Of a stretch of 64,000 bases of DNA, positions 56,052-64,000 are shown one piece after another. Below the pieces are notes generated by a model. That model did no database searches. It was given only the letters and a program-made list of their open reading frames with translations, and was not told the DNA's origin. The position numbers and the translations under genes are program-made. Origin of the DNA: JBGTSJ01 sp041940305. GTDB lineage: Bacteria > Planctomycetota > Planctomycetia > Planctomycetales > Planctomycetaceae. Within the stretch, counting starts at the first letter, position 1. Each line of letters starts with the position of its first letter. Location of the stretch: contig JBGTSJ010000001.1 in NCBI GenBank assembly GCA_041940305.1, positions 62,001 to 126,000 of the forward strand, given 5' to 3'.

Positions 56052-57983
56052 ATGACCCTGCACACGGATGTCGTTTCGCGGATTCAGAAGCTGTCCGCGT
56101 CGGTCGTCAACAAGATTGCGGCCGGGGAGGTCATCGAACGGCCGGCCAGCGCCGTCAAGGAGCTGCTCGAAAACAGCGTCGATGCCCTCGCCACCCGCAT
56201 CGAGGTGGACATTGCGCAAGGCGGCGCTGAGCTGATCCGCATCTGCGACGACGGGGAGGGGATCCATCCGGACGACCTGGAACTGGCGGTGACCAGTCAC
56301 GCGACGAGCAAGATCGCGGATGCGGACGACCTGTTCCGCGTGCATACGATGGGTTTCCGCGGCGAGGCATTGGCGTCGATTGCCGAGGTATCGCGGTTCC
56401 GCATCCGCAGCAGACCGCACGATGAGCCGCAGGGGACGGAACTGGACGTCGAATGCGGGATCGTCAAGGAGCCGCGCCCCTGCGGGTGCCCGCCGGGGAC
56501 GACGATCGAAGTCCGGCAGCTGTTCGTCAACACTCCGGTGCGGCGGAAGTTTCTCAAGTCGCCGCAGACGGAGTTCTCGCACATCGTCGAGCAGTTCACG
56601 CGGATCGCCCTGGCCCATCCGCGGCTGCATCTGGTGCTGCGGCACAACGAGCGCATCGTGCACGAGCTGCCAGCCACGACGCAGCTCATCGACCGGCTGG
56701 AGCTGTTTCTCGGCAGCGAACTGGCGCGGCAGTTGATTCCCGTCGAATCGGAACATGATGGCGTACGACTGTGGGGATACGTCGCGCATCCCAGCCAGAG
56801 CAAAGGGACGCGGAAGGGGCAGTACCTGTTCCTCAATGGCCGCTGGATCACCGACCGCTCGCTGCAGCATGCACTCTCGGAGGCGTACCGGGGCCTGCTG
56901 ATGGTGGGGCGGCATCCGATTGCGTTCCTGTTTCTGGAGATGCCGTCGGACCTGGTGGACGTGAACGTGCACCCGACCAAGAGTGAGGTGCGCTTTCAGG
57001 ACTCCCAGCGACTGTATCGGCAACTGCTTTCGACGCTGCGGACGCGGTTCCTAGGGATGGACCTCGATTCGGTGCTCAGCGTCGGTTCGCGGGAGCCGGC
57101 GCCGACAACGCAGCCGGATTCGGCCGAGACACTGCGCGCCCAGCAGGAACTCGCGGCCTGGGCCAAGGACCAGCTGGCGAACTGGCAGCCGAAGGAGGAC
57201 CTCTCCGACCTGCATGCGGTCTTTGATGAACTCGACCGCCGCGACGATGAGCGGCGGGCTTTAACCCCGCCGCTCGTGGGGGAGCCCGCGCTCCATCGTG
57301 ACGACGCCGTGCCTGGCACGCCCCCCCCTTCCACGCCGAGCGGTGCGTCAACGCCGATCGTCCACGTCTCTACCACCGACGCTCCGCATCGCCCTGCCTC
57401 GGCGTCCGCCGAACTGAGGGCCATGCAGGTGCACGACTGTTATCTCGTCGTCGAGACCGGCGAGGGCTTGACGGTCATCGACCAGCACGCCCTGCACGAG
57501 CGGATTCTGTACGAGCACTTCCGCCGCCGCGTGCTGGCCGGCGCGGTGGAAGTCCAGAAGCTGCTGATCCCGGTCACGGTCGAACTCAGCCAGCGCGAGG
57601 CCGGCCTGTTGCTCGACCAGGCGGACGTGCTGTCGGAGCTGGGCCTGCACGTCGAGTCGTTCGGAGGCTGCACCGTCGCGGTGACCGGCTATCCCACGCT
57701 GCTCGCCAAGGCGGACCCCGCGGAACTGCTGCGGGCCGTTGTGGAGCATCTGGAAGGGACCGGCACTAGCGCCGGCCGCCGCGACCTGCTGGACAGCCTG
57801 CTGCACATGATGGCCTGCAAGGCCGCGATCAAGGCGGGGCATCGCCTCGCCCCCGAGGAAATCGAAAGCCTGCTCGCCCAGCGGCACCTCGTCGACGACC
57901 ACCACCACTGCCCCCATGGCCGGCCGACGGCGCTGACGCTCTCGCGGGCCGACCTGGACCGGCAGTTTGGCCGGCTCGGATGA
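56052..57983 (+). CDS. mutL: DNA mismatch repair protein MutL
   Basis: A 643-aa GHKL ATPase. N-terminus: KIAAGEVIERPASAVKELLE with NSVDA, then ICDDGEGIHPDDLELAVTSH, HATSKIADADDLFRVHTMGFRGEALASI and VNVHPTKSEVRF, the standard motifs. The C-terminal dimerisation domain has the endonuclease motif DQHALHERILYE, ACKAAIKAG and CPHGRP, so this is a nicking MutL as in organisms without MutH. The linker of about 120 residues is proline/alanine rich. The ATG at 56052 (MTLHTDVVSRIQKLS) is eleven bases after a repeat. MutS is not in the window. Confidence 0.95.
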   Translation: MTLHTDVVSRIQKLSASVVNKIAAGEVIERPASAVKELLENSVDALATRIEVDIAQGGAELIRICDDGEGIHPDDLELAVTSHATSKIADADDLFRVHTMGFRGEALASIAEVSRFRIRSRPHDEPQGTELDVECGIVKEPRPCGCPPGTTIEVRQLFVNTPVRRKFLKSPQTEFSHIVEQFTRIALAHPRLHLVLRHNERIVHELPATTQLIDRLELFLGSELARQLIPVESEHDGVRLWGYVAHPSQSKGTRKGQYLFLNGRWITDRSLQHALSEAYRGLLMVGRHPIAFLFLEMPSDLVDVNVHPTKSEVRFQDSQRLYRQLLSTLRTRFLGMDLDSVLSVGSREPAPTTQPDSAETLRAQQELAAWAKDQLANWQPKEDLSDLHAVFDELDRRDDERRALTPPLVGEPALHRDDAVPGTPPPSTPSGASTPIVHVSTTDAPHRPASASAELRAMQVHDCYLVVETGEGLTVIDQHALHERILYEHFRRRVLAGAVEVQKLLIPVTVELSQREAGLLLDQADVLSELGLHVESFGGCTVAVTGYPTLLAKADPAELLRAVVEHLEGTGTSAGRRDLLDSLLHMMACKAAIKAGHRLAPEEIESLLAQRHLVDDHHHCPHGRPTALTLSRADLDRQFGRLG

Positions 57984-58022
57984 TGTCGAAGCCGCTGCCG
58001 TCGAAGTCGGGACGTTTGCGCC

Positions 58023-58496
58023 GTGGAATTGCAGCGATTCAGGAAACCGTACACGCCTGACCGCGCCTACCGCGTCAGCGTGCTGCCGCTGGCTCTCTAT
58101 TGCCTTTTCGGCGGACTGTTCTTCTTGCTCTTCGCTGTGCTCCCCGGCGAGTCGTCGCCTGTATACTTCGGCGAATTCCCGTTTGTTCCAACACCGACAG
58201 GCAAACGGATCTGCTTGGCCGCAATCGGACTCTTCTTCGTCCCGATCGGCGTAGGCCTGCTCTTTCGTCGGCATTGGGCATTATTGGCGTTCATCGTCTA
58301 CATCGCGTTTGGCACCGCCTATTTCATCATCGCCTGGGCGGCGGACGCGCTCCCGCAGGGCTGGAACGGATGGGTCGTTGCAGCGTCATCCGCGTTCAAC
58401 CTGTTCTTCGCCTGGGCTGTCCTGCATTGCACTCGGCCGGCGTTCGGTGAGCGTTCGAAGCATCGGAACCACGACGGCACGACGCACACAACGTAG
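58023..58496 (+). CDS. Small integral membrane protein
   Basis: A 157-aa protein with four predicted membrane segments: SVLPLALYCLFGGLFFLLFA, ICLAAIGLFFVPIGVGLLF, WALLAFIVYIAFGTAYFIIA and WVVAASSAFNLFFAWAVLH. The start is a GTG at 58023 (reads MELQRFRKPYTPDRAYRVSV), with no stronger alternative. No family is recognised. It lies 39 bases after mutL and 75 before rarA in the same direction, so all three may share a transcript. Confidence 0.68.
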   Translation: MELQRFRKPYTPDRAYRVSVLPLALYCLFGGLFFLLFAVLPGESSPVYFGEFPFVPTPTGKRICLAAIGLFFVPIGVGLLFRRHWALLAFIVYIAFGTAYFIIAWAADALPQGWNGWVVAASSAFNLFFAWAVLHCTRPAFGERSKHRNHDGTTHTT

Positions 58497-58571
58497 AATG
58501 ATTTTCACCTGCACGCCTGACGTTGTGTCCGTCGTGCCGTTGTGGTTTTCTCTTCGTTCTGACAGACGCCG

Positions 58572-59936
58572 ATGCCCGGACTCTTTGAACGGCAGGAACG
58601 TGCGAATCGCGAGGCGGCCCGGCCGTTGGCGGCGCGGATGCGGCCGCGCACCGTTGATGAGTTTGTCGGGCAATCTCACTTCCTCGGAGAAGGGAAACTG
58701 CTGCGGCGGATGCTGGAGGCGGACCGTTTGTCGTCGCTGATTTTCTATGGGCCGCCGGGGACCGGAAAGACGTCGCTGGCGGAAGTCATCGCGCGGCACA
58801 CGCGGTCGCAATTCGCGCAGCTCAACGCGGCGTCGGCCGGGGTCAAGGAACTGCGGGCTGTGCTGGAGGACGCCCGCCGGCGGCTGGACGCCTCGGGCGA
58901 GCGGACCGTGCTGTTCGTCGATGAACTGCATCACTTCAACAAAACGCAGCAGGACGTGCTGCTGCCGGACGTCGAGAGCGGCGTCGTGATCCTGATCGGG
59001 GCGACGACGGCGAACCCCTTCTTCTCGCTGGTCTCGGCACTCATCAGCCGCAGCCAGGTGTTCGAGTTCCAGCCGCTGACGAAAGAGGATGTCCGCTGTC
59101 TGCTGGACCGGACGTTGTCCGACTCGGAGCGCGGGCTGGGGAACGTGGCGGTCGAGTGCACGGCCGAGGCGCTCGACTTCCTCGCCGACATCTGCGACGG
59201 GGACGCGCGGCGGGCGCTGTCGGCGCTGGAGATCGGCGTGCTGTCGGTCACCGGCCGCGAGGGCGGTAATGCCCCCCCCGTGTTTGACCTCGCCGTGGCG
59301 CAGGAGTCGATCCAGAAGAAAGCCGTGGTCTACGACGCGGACGGGGACCAGCATTACGACGTGGCGAGCGCGTTCATCAAGAGCATCCGCGGCAGCGACC
59401 CCGACGCGGCGCTGTACTGGCTCGCCCGGATGCTCGAGGCCGGCGAAGACCCTAGGTTTATCGCCCGGCGGATCGTGATCGCCGCCAGCGAGGACATCGG
59501 CAACGCCGACCCGCAGGGCCTCGTCCTCGCCAATGCCGCGGCAGAGGCGACCGACCGCATCGGCCTGCCCGAATGCCGGATCATCCTCGCCCAGGCCGTG
59601 ACGTACCTCGCTTGCGCTCCCAAGTCGAACGCCGCGTATGTTGCCATTGACGCGGCCATCGACGACGTGCGCCATCAGCGGGTGGTCCCGGTGCCAATCC
59701 ACCTCCGCGACTCACACTACCGCGGCGCGAAGCGGCTCGGCCACGGCGAAGGCTACCAGTACGCCCACTCCGGAGAAGGAGGCTGGGTCGACCAGGATTA
59801 CCTCGGAGTCGAGAAGACGTATTACGAGCCGACCGACCGCGGAGCGGAGGCGGAGATCAAGAGCCGGTTGGAAGGGCTGCGACGGCGTCGAAACTCGCAC
59901 TTGCGGGGAGAGCGTTCGGATGAGCGATCGACTTGA
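58572..59936 (+). CDS. rarA: Replication-associated recombination protein A (MgsA/RarA AAA+ ATPase)
   Basis: A 454-aa AAA+ protein that acts at stalled replication forks. PLAARMRPRTVDEFVGQSHF, Walker A FYGPPGTGKTSLAEVIA, Walker B TVLFVDELHHFNKTQQDVLL (usually DEIHRFN; here LHHFN), sensor 1 LIGATTANPFFSLVSALISR and arginine-containing CDGDARRALSALEIG are present. The C-terminal MgsA domain (HYDVASAFIKSIRGSDPDAA, YWLARMLEAGEDPRFIARR, GYQYAHSGEGGWVDQDYLG) is complete. It overlaps the next gene by 17 bases. Confidence 0.93.
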   Translation: MPGLFERQERANREAARPLAARMRPRTVDEFVGQSHFLGEGKLLRRMLEADRLSSLIFYGPPGTGKTSLAEVIARHTRSQFAQLNAASAGVKELRAVLEDARRRLDASGERTVLFVDELHHFNKTQQDVLLPDVESGVVILIGATTANPFFSLVSALISRSQVFEFQPLTKEDVRCLLDRTLSDSERGLGNVAVECTAEALDFLADICDGDARRALSALEIGVLSVTGREGGNAPPVFDLAVAQESIQKKAVVYDADGDQHYDVASAFIKSIRGSDPDAALYWLARMLEAGEDPRFIARRIVIAASEDIGNADPQGLVLANAAAEATDRIGLPECRIILAQAVTYLACAPKSNAAYVAIDAAIDDVRHQRVVPVPIHLRDSHYRGAKRLGHGEGYQYAHSGEGGWVDQDYLGVEKTYYEPTDRGAEAEIKSRLEGLRRRRNSHLRGERSDERST

Positions 59937-60258
59937 GCGATATCGGGAATGTGTCGCAGTCTGCACGGAGAACGCCCGGGGTTCAGGCGCGTCAATTCGG
60001 CGCCACAATGCGGCCGCCCTGCGCATGCGTGCCATTGTGACTGAACCAGGGGCAGCGGACGAGCTTCTCCCCCTAATGGACCTTGAAGTTGCCGCACGGT
60101 GGCTGGCTTTTCAATTGCTGGAATTGTGTGAGCCGACACCCTTCGTTCGCCACCGATGCCTGCAGATAATTCAGGGTATCGCAGCCGGCAATAGCGAGGA
60201 CGCGCTGGGGGCCCAGTTCTGGTTGAGAGATTACCTCTCGAGACACGCGACCTCGTAG
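59920..60258 (+). CDS. Small helical protein, possibly DUF2019/HEAT-like
   Basis: A 112-aa helical protein starting MSDRLERYRECVAVCTENAR. ASIRRHNAAALRMRAIV, LLPLMDLEVAARWLAFQLLE and FVRHRCLQIIQGIAAGNSED look like consecutive helices of a HEAT-type solenoid; the pattern resembles DUF2019 proteins, which are small accessory proteins of unknown role. GGGGAG lies nine bases before the ATG. It overlaps the end of rarA and is followed by a shared terminator palindrome. Confidence 0.68.
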   Translation: MSDRLERYRECVAVCTENARGSGASIRRHNAAALRMRAIVTEPGAADELLPLMDLEVAARWLAFQLLELCEPTPFVRHRCLQIIQGIAAGNSEDALGAQFWLRDYLSRHATS

Positions 60259-60270
60259 TGAGCGCAGCAA

Positions 60271-60304
60271 AGAACCCCGGTTTCTTTGGAGAAATCGGGG
60301 TTCT
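60271..60304. terminator. Palindrome family, copy 3 (bidirectional terminator-like)
   Basis: AGAACCCCGGTTTCT and AGAAATCGGGGTTCT pair with one mismatch (a G-T type) around TTGG. It lies between convergent genes ending at 60258 and 60326, matching copies at 24074 and 25570. Confidence 0.78.
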
Positions 60305-60325
60305 GGCGTGTCAAACAACGCTCGC

Positions 60326-61795
60326 TTATGCGAACAGCTTCGAGACGGCTTCGGCCTTCACCAGTTCGCGGGGCTGGTTGAGGTGGTTGTAGACGATCGT
60401 CGTCGGATCGATGCCGAAGGTGTGATAGATCGTCGCCAGCAGCTCGCCCGGGTGGACGGGATCCTTGAGCGGGGCGGAGGCGGTCTGGTCGCTCTGGCCG
60501 TGGACGTAGCCGCGCTTCACGCCGGCGCCGGCGATCATGGCGGTGTAGCAGTACGGCCAGTGGTCGCGGCCGTCGTCGTTGTTGCTGTTGCCGCTGGTGG
60601 AGACGCCGCGCTGCGGGCTGCGGCCGAACTCGCCGACGGCGATGACGAGCGTCTCATCGAGAAGTCCACGGTCGTCGAGGTCGGAGACGAGGGCCGACAG
60701 GCCGGTGTCGAGCATGGGGCCGGACTGGTTCTTCATGCGGTCGGTGAGGCCGACGTGCACGTCCCAGGAGTGATTGTCGCTGTTGGCGACTTTCGGCCAG
60801 ACGACCTCCACCACCCGCGTGCCGGCTTCCACCAGGCGGCGGGCCAGCAGGCAGGACTGGCCGAACGTGTTGCGGCCGTAGCGGTCGCGCATCTCGCGCG
60901 ACTCCTGCTCCAGCGCGAACGCGTCCCGCGCGCGGCCGGAGGCGACAAGCGAGAGCGCCTGGTCGTAATACTCGTTCAGGTTGTAATCTTTGACGGCCCG
61001 GTCGATCTCGGGCATCCCCTGGTTGATCACGTCCCGCAGCCGTTCGCGGCGCTCCAGACGCTGGCCGTAGACGTCGGCCCGCATCTCGAGGTCTGTGACG
61101 TTGATCTTGTCCATCTTCGTCATGTCCATGTCGTCGCCGGGCGGGAACAGGTAGTACGGGTCGTACGCCTTCCCGAGGAACCCGGCGGTGCCTCCCTTGC
61201 CGACGACATTGCTCTCCTGCAGCGGGCGGGGGAGCATCACGAACGGGAGCATCGGCTCCTTTGGCGGCTGCAGGCGGATGATATTCGAGCCGAAGTTGGG
61301 GAAGTCGCGCGGATCGGGCGGCTCCAACTGTCCGGACGGACTGACCTTGTCGGTCGTGTAGCCGGTCATCATCTGGTAGATGGCGGCCGTGTGGTTGAAC
61401 AGGCCGTTCGGCGTGTAGCTCATCGAGCGGATGAGCGTGAACTTGTCGTTCACCTGGGCCAGCTGCGGCAGGTTCTCGGTGAACGAGACGCCGGGCAGTT
61501 TGGTGGAGATGTTCGAGAAGGCGGACTTCACGTTGTCCGGCACGTTCTCCTTGGGGTCCCAGAGGTCGAGGTGGCTGGGACCGCCCTGCAGGTAGCAGAG
61601 GATGACGCTGCGGGCCTTCCCCCAGCCGGCGCCGCCGATCGCCCCGCTGTTGGCCTGGGCCTTCAGTTGCAGCATGCTGCCGAGCGAAAGGCCGAGCATG
61701 CTGGAGCCGCCGACACGCAGAATGTCGCGGCGGGTGACGCCGAGATGGCTGTCGCACAAATCCTTGCCGGGCTGTCCGGGAACGCGAATCAGCAT
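60326..61795 (-). CDS. DUF1501 exported protein, pair 3
   Basis: A 489-aa DUF1501 protein with a Tat-type RR motif (GVTRRDILRVGGSSMLGLSL). Diagnostic segments: SVILCYLQGGPSHLDLWDPK, VNDKFTLIRSMSYTPNGLFN, LLARRLVEAGTRVVEVVWPK, DETLVIAVGEFGRSPQRGVS and GRDHWPYCYTAMIAGAGVKR. AGGAG lies about six bases before ATG 61795. It is downstream of a DUF1553 gene on the same strand, separated by about 90 bases, completing the usual pair. Confidence 0.93.
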   Translation of the reverse strand: MLIRVPGQPGKDLCDSHLGVTRRDILRVGGSSMLGLSLGSMLQLKAQANSGAIGGAGWGKARSVILCYLQGGPSHLDLWDPKENVPDNVKSAFSNISTKLPGVSFTENLPQLAQVNDKFTLIRSMSYTPNGLFNHTAAIYQMMTGYTTDKVSPSGQLEPPDPRDFPNFGSNIIRLQPPKEPMLPFVMLPRPLQESNVVGKGGTAGFLGKAYDPYYLFPPGDDMDMTKMDKINVTDLEMRADVYGQRLERRERLRDVINQGMPEIDRAVKDYNLNEYYDQALSLVASGRARDAFALEQESREMRDRYGRNTFGQSCLLARRLVEAGTRVVEVVWPKVANSDNHSWDVHVGLTDRMKNQSGPMLDTGLSALVSDLDDRGLLDETLVIAVGEFGRSPQRGVSTSGNSNNDDGRDHWPYCYTAMIAGAGVKRGYVHGQSDQTASAPLKDPVHPGELLATIYHTFGIDPTTIVYNHLNQPRELVKAEAVSKLFA

Positions 61796-61887
61796 GAGAA
61801 ACTCCTGTCGGTGGACCGATCGGGGTATGTTGATGTTATCTGAGTCGTTGCGGGTTGGCTACGGTAAAACCAAGACCCGGTCTGCTG

Positions 61888-64000
61888 CTAACGGTTAAAC
61901 AGAAACGCCGGGCTGTTGATCAGGGCCCAGGCCAGATCCTGGGCCGTCGTCAGCCGCTCGTTCTGCAGCTGCGACGAACTCAACTCGACGGCGCGCTGCA
62001 GGCGGGCGAGTTGTGGGTCGATCGGCAGGGGCTGGCTGACTTCCTCCAGCTTGTTGCGCAGTGCGACAAGTCGTGCGTCCTCCGGCAACGGCTGCTCGGC
62101 GTCGGCCACGGCCTTCTGCTTGACCTTCAATTCATCGTCGAGTGAACGGTAGTACTCCAGCAGGGCGGCCTGCTGTTCATCGGTCCGCTGGTCGGCCGCA
62201 ATCTGCAGGATGGCCGCCACATTCTCCGGCAGGCCGAACTGCAGCGGAGGAGAAGCGGTCGTGACGGAGATACGGAACCGGCCGATCGTGTGCATGTTGT
62301 CCGCATACTGCTGATCGAGGACAAACTCCAGCACCCTGGTTCCCTCACCGGTCAGGGGGGCCTGCAGCTCGAACGTAGCGGTACGGTTGTTGCCGATATC
62401 GCCGGCGGTGGCCCAGCCGTTCCCGCCGTTGGGCGCCTGGCCGTCAATCGCGGTGGCGATGTCGAAGCCTTGCTGGCTGAAGTCCGCTTTGGCATTGTGC
62501 ATCTCGACTTTCATCCGGCCGTCGGGTTGTCCCTTCTGCCAGGCATTCAGGGTGAACTCGCTGAGGACGAAGTTCCCATTCGGGGCGCGGCCGGGACCGT
62601 TGGCGGGGAGCCGCGGGTCGGCGAACAGTTCCAGCTTCACGCCCGTGATGCCGACGAGGTCGGTCTCGGCCGTGAAGACGTAGTTCCCCTTGCGATTGTT
62701 CTCGCCGGATGCGAACACCGAGAGATCGGACTCCTTGGTGAGCGTCGCTCGGGTCGAAGCTTTGAGGTCCCGCGGGTCGAGGGCCGTCCAGCCGGTGGAC
62801 GGATCTGCGGCGGACTCGATCCAGGCCGCGAGCTTCTCCGGCAGCGTCGCCTCGTAGTCGGCGAGGGCCTGCTTCGCGGCGGCGATCTTCATCTGCCGCT
62901 CGGCCTCGGCCTGCTCCTGCCGCGGGCGAATCTCCTCCTGATACGCATCGTAAGCCTGCTGCGCGGCGGCGATGGCTTCCTGACGCCGGGCCTCCTTCTG
63001 CTCGGTGACGGGGCGGATCTCTTCCCGATAGGCCTCGAGCTGCGCGACGAGCGCTTCGTGCTCGCTCTGCAGCTGCTGCATGATCTCGACCGTCGCTGCG
63101 ATCTCCGTGTCATGCGCCGGTCGATTGAGCACCCGCAGGAAAATCTCGTTGATCAGGGCGGCGTTGTCCGGCTGCGACTGGACCAATTGATCGAGCGCGT
63201 TGCCGGACTGGGAGATGGCGTCGCTGACAGTCGGTCCGTTCATCAGCGCCATCACCGGCCCGAGCTGCAGGCCGGAGGAGCGTTCACATTCGCAGGAGCT
63301 TTCCCGCGGCGGACGCCCCAGGTTCGCGAGGAACCGGTCGGCCAGTGCGGCGTCGGCATCCGGCAGCGCGGCGGCGCGGGTCCCTTCCGGGACACCCGGA
63401 ATCTGCATCTTTGCACCGGTCACCGTGTAGATCGCATCGTACAGGGTTTCCGCCGGCAGACGCTTCGGCATCGCGTGCGAGTAATTGCGTTTGTCGTCCT
63501 CGTTCCACTCATTGGTGGCGAGCGACAGCTGGTACACGCGGCTCTTGCAGATCGACGCCATCAGTTGACGGACGTCAAACCCTGACGCGACGAACTGGCC
63601 CGTCATGTAGTCGAGCAGCTCGGGGTTCGTGGGCGGGTTGCCGGCGCGGATGTCATCGAGCGGCTCGATCAGGCCGGCGCCCAGCAGGTAGCCCCATACG
63701 CGGTTGACGTAGCTCTTCGCGAAGTAATCGTTCTCGGGCGAGGTAATCCAGGCCGCGATCTGCTCACGGCGAGTGGCGTCTCCCGGCATGATGATCTCGT
63801 CATCGTAGGGGACATCGGGCGGAGCCACATCGCCGGTCCGCAGGTGGACCATCTCCCCCTCCCCCTTGTCCATCACCACTTCCCACAGCGGCTTGGCCCC
63901 TTCCACGGCCGTACCGCCCACATTGCCGTCGGCATTGTTGGGATCGCGTTCCAGGCCGACGCGCGCGAAGAACGCGGCTGTCTCGTAGTACTGGTCCTGG
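61888..64000 (-). CDS. DUF1549/DUF1553 family protein, pair 3, 5' end beyond the window
   Basis: The C-terminal part of at least 704 residues; the frame is open at 64000 and reads QDQYYETAAFFARVGLERDP just inside the edge, the usual end of the DUF1549 region. DUF1553 follows: SYVNRVWGYLLGAGLIEPLD, NPELLDYMTGQFVASGFDVR, RLPAETLYDAIYTVTGA. After GPVMALMNGPTVSDAISQSG comes a coiled coil of two near-identical units of about 30 residues (AYREEIRPVTEQKEARRQEA and AYQEEIRPRQEQAEAERQMK) and a beta-rich domain (NNRTATFELQAPLTGEGTRV) before the final helical end NSPAFLFNR. Heme motifs, if any, lie outside the window. Confidence 0.9.
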   Translation of the reverse strand, partial: QDQYYETAAFFARVGLERDPNNADGNVGGTAVEGAKPLWEVVMDKGEGEMVHLRTGDVAPPDVPYDDEIIMPGDATRREQIAAWITSPENDYFAKSYVNRVWGYLLGAGLIEPLDDIRAGNPPTNPELLDYMTGQFVASGFDVRQLMASICKSRVYQLSLATNEWNEDDKRNYSHAMPKRLPAETLYDAIYTVTGAKMQIPGVPEGTRAAALPDADAALADRFLANLGRPPRESSCECERSSGLQLGPVMALMNGPTVSDAISQSGNALDQLVQSQPDNAALINEIFLRVLNRPAHDTEIAATVEIMQQLQSEHEALVAQLEAYREEIRPVTEQKEARRQEAIAAAQQAYDAYQEEIRPRQEQAEAERQMKIAAAKQALADYEATLPEKLAAWIESAADPSTGWTALDPRDLKASTRATLTKESDLSVFASGENNRKGNYVFTAETDLVGITGVKLELFADPRLPANGPGRAPNGNFVLSEFTLNAWQKGQPDGRMKVEMHNAKADFSQQGFDIATAIDGQAPNGGNGWATAGDIGNNRTATFELQAPLTGEGTRVLEFVLDQQYADNMHTIGRFRISVTTASPPLQFGLPENVAAILQIAADQRTDEQQAALLEYYRSLDDELKVKQKAVADAEQPLPEDARLVALRNKLEEVSQPLPIDPQLARLQRAVELSSSQLQNERLTTAQDLAWALINSPAFLFNR

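Noticed and set aside
60308..61843. 511-codon plus-strand frame opposite the third DUF1501 gene
   Set aside because: Shadow of the DUF1501 gene, whose metal-site motifs are on the minus strand.

Overview
The window is chromosomal DNA of high GC content (by eye about 60-65 percent) from a planctomycete, probably in or near the Planctomycetaceae. The strongest taxonomic evidence is three paired sets of planctomycete-type surface genes: a c-type-cytochrome/DUF1549/DUF1553 protein next to a DUF1501 protein. A DUF1570-like metalloprotease, many secreted proteins with Tat-type RR motifs, Gfo/Idh/MocA oxidoreductases of the exported kind and an ISXO2-like transposase point the same way. I found no tRNA, rRNA or CRISPR array.

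Layout. 1-5.3 kb: the start of ffh (signal recognition particle GTPase), a secreted double-PDZ protein, a DUF486 membrane protein, a hypothetical gene interrupted by an in-frame TGA, and a phosphotransferase-fold protein. 5.4-8.8 kb: an ABC-2 permease, a GlnQ-type ATPase and a PEP-hydrolase-family TIM barrel in one direction. 8.9-15.7 kb: a polysaccharide deacetylase, a DUF1570-like metalloprotease, a transglutaminase-like protein, a low-GC hypothetical gene, and a two-gene unit of a zinc-ribbon membrane protein and a class V aminotransferase. 15.9-18.3 kb: an IS1595-type transposase, a lower-GC membrane gene that may be its passenger, a candidate small RNA and a ribbon-helix-helix regulator, linked by a repeated 10-bp motif. 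18.4-28.6 kb: the first DUF1553/DUF1501 pair, an enolase-superfamily enzyme, a lipid-type methyltransferase, a small secreted protein, a COG2509-type flavoprotein and a Tat-exported oxidoreductase.

28.9-36.8 kb: galU and a glucuronokinase-like GHMP kinase (UDP-sugar supply), a radical SAM protein followed by a DUF4130-UdgX fusion (uracil-DNA repair), a large katE catalase and a GNAT acetyltransferase. 36.8-44.1 kb: an unknown 626-aa protein, a membrane protein, a frameshifted barstar gene, an M32 carboxypeptidase, a helical hypothetical protein, a gene split by an amber codon and an MFS transporter. 44.4-48.8 kb: a CBS protein, korA, korB and a zinc-ribbon CBS protein, a 2-oxoacid:ferredoxin oxidoreductase flanked by two probable nucleotide sensors. 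48.8-55.9 kb: a hypothetical gene overlapping an LRR lipoprotein, the second DUF1501/DUF1553 pair and a membrane protein. 56-60.3 kb: mutL, a membrane protein, rarA and a small helical protein. 60.3-64 kb: the third DUF1501/DUF1553 pair, running off the right edge.

A distinctive feature is the number of intergenic inverted repeats. At least five sequence families are visible, some repeated in the window, many built of short 8-11-nt submodules that form long hairpins. Three disrupted genes (in-frame TGA, frameshift, in-frame TAG) lie in the accessory stretches. All family assignments were made by reading motifs; no database search was possible.
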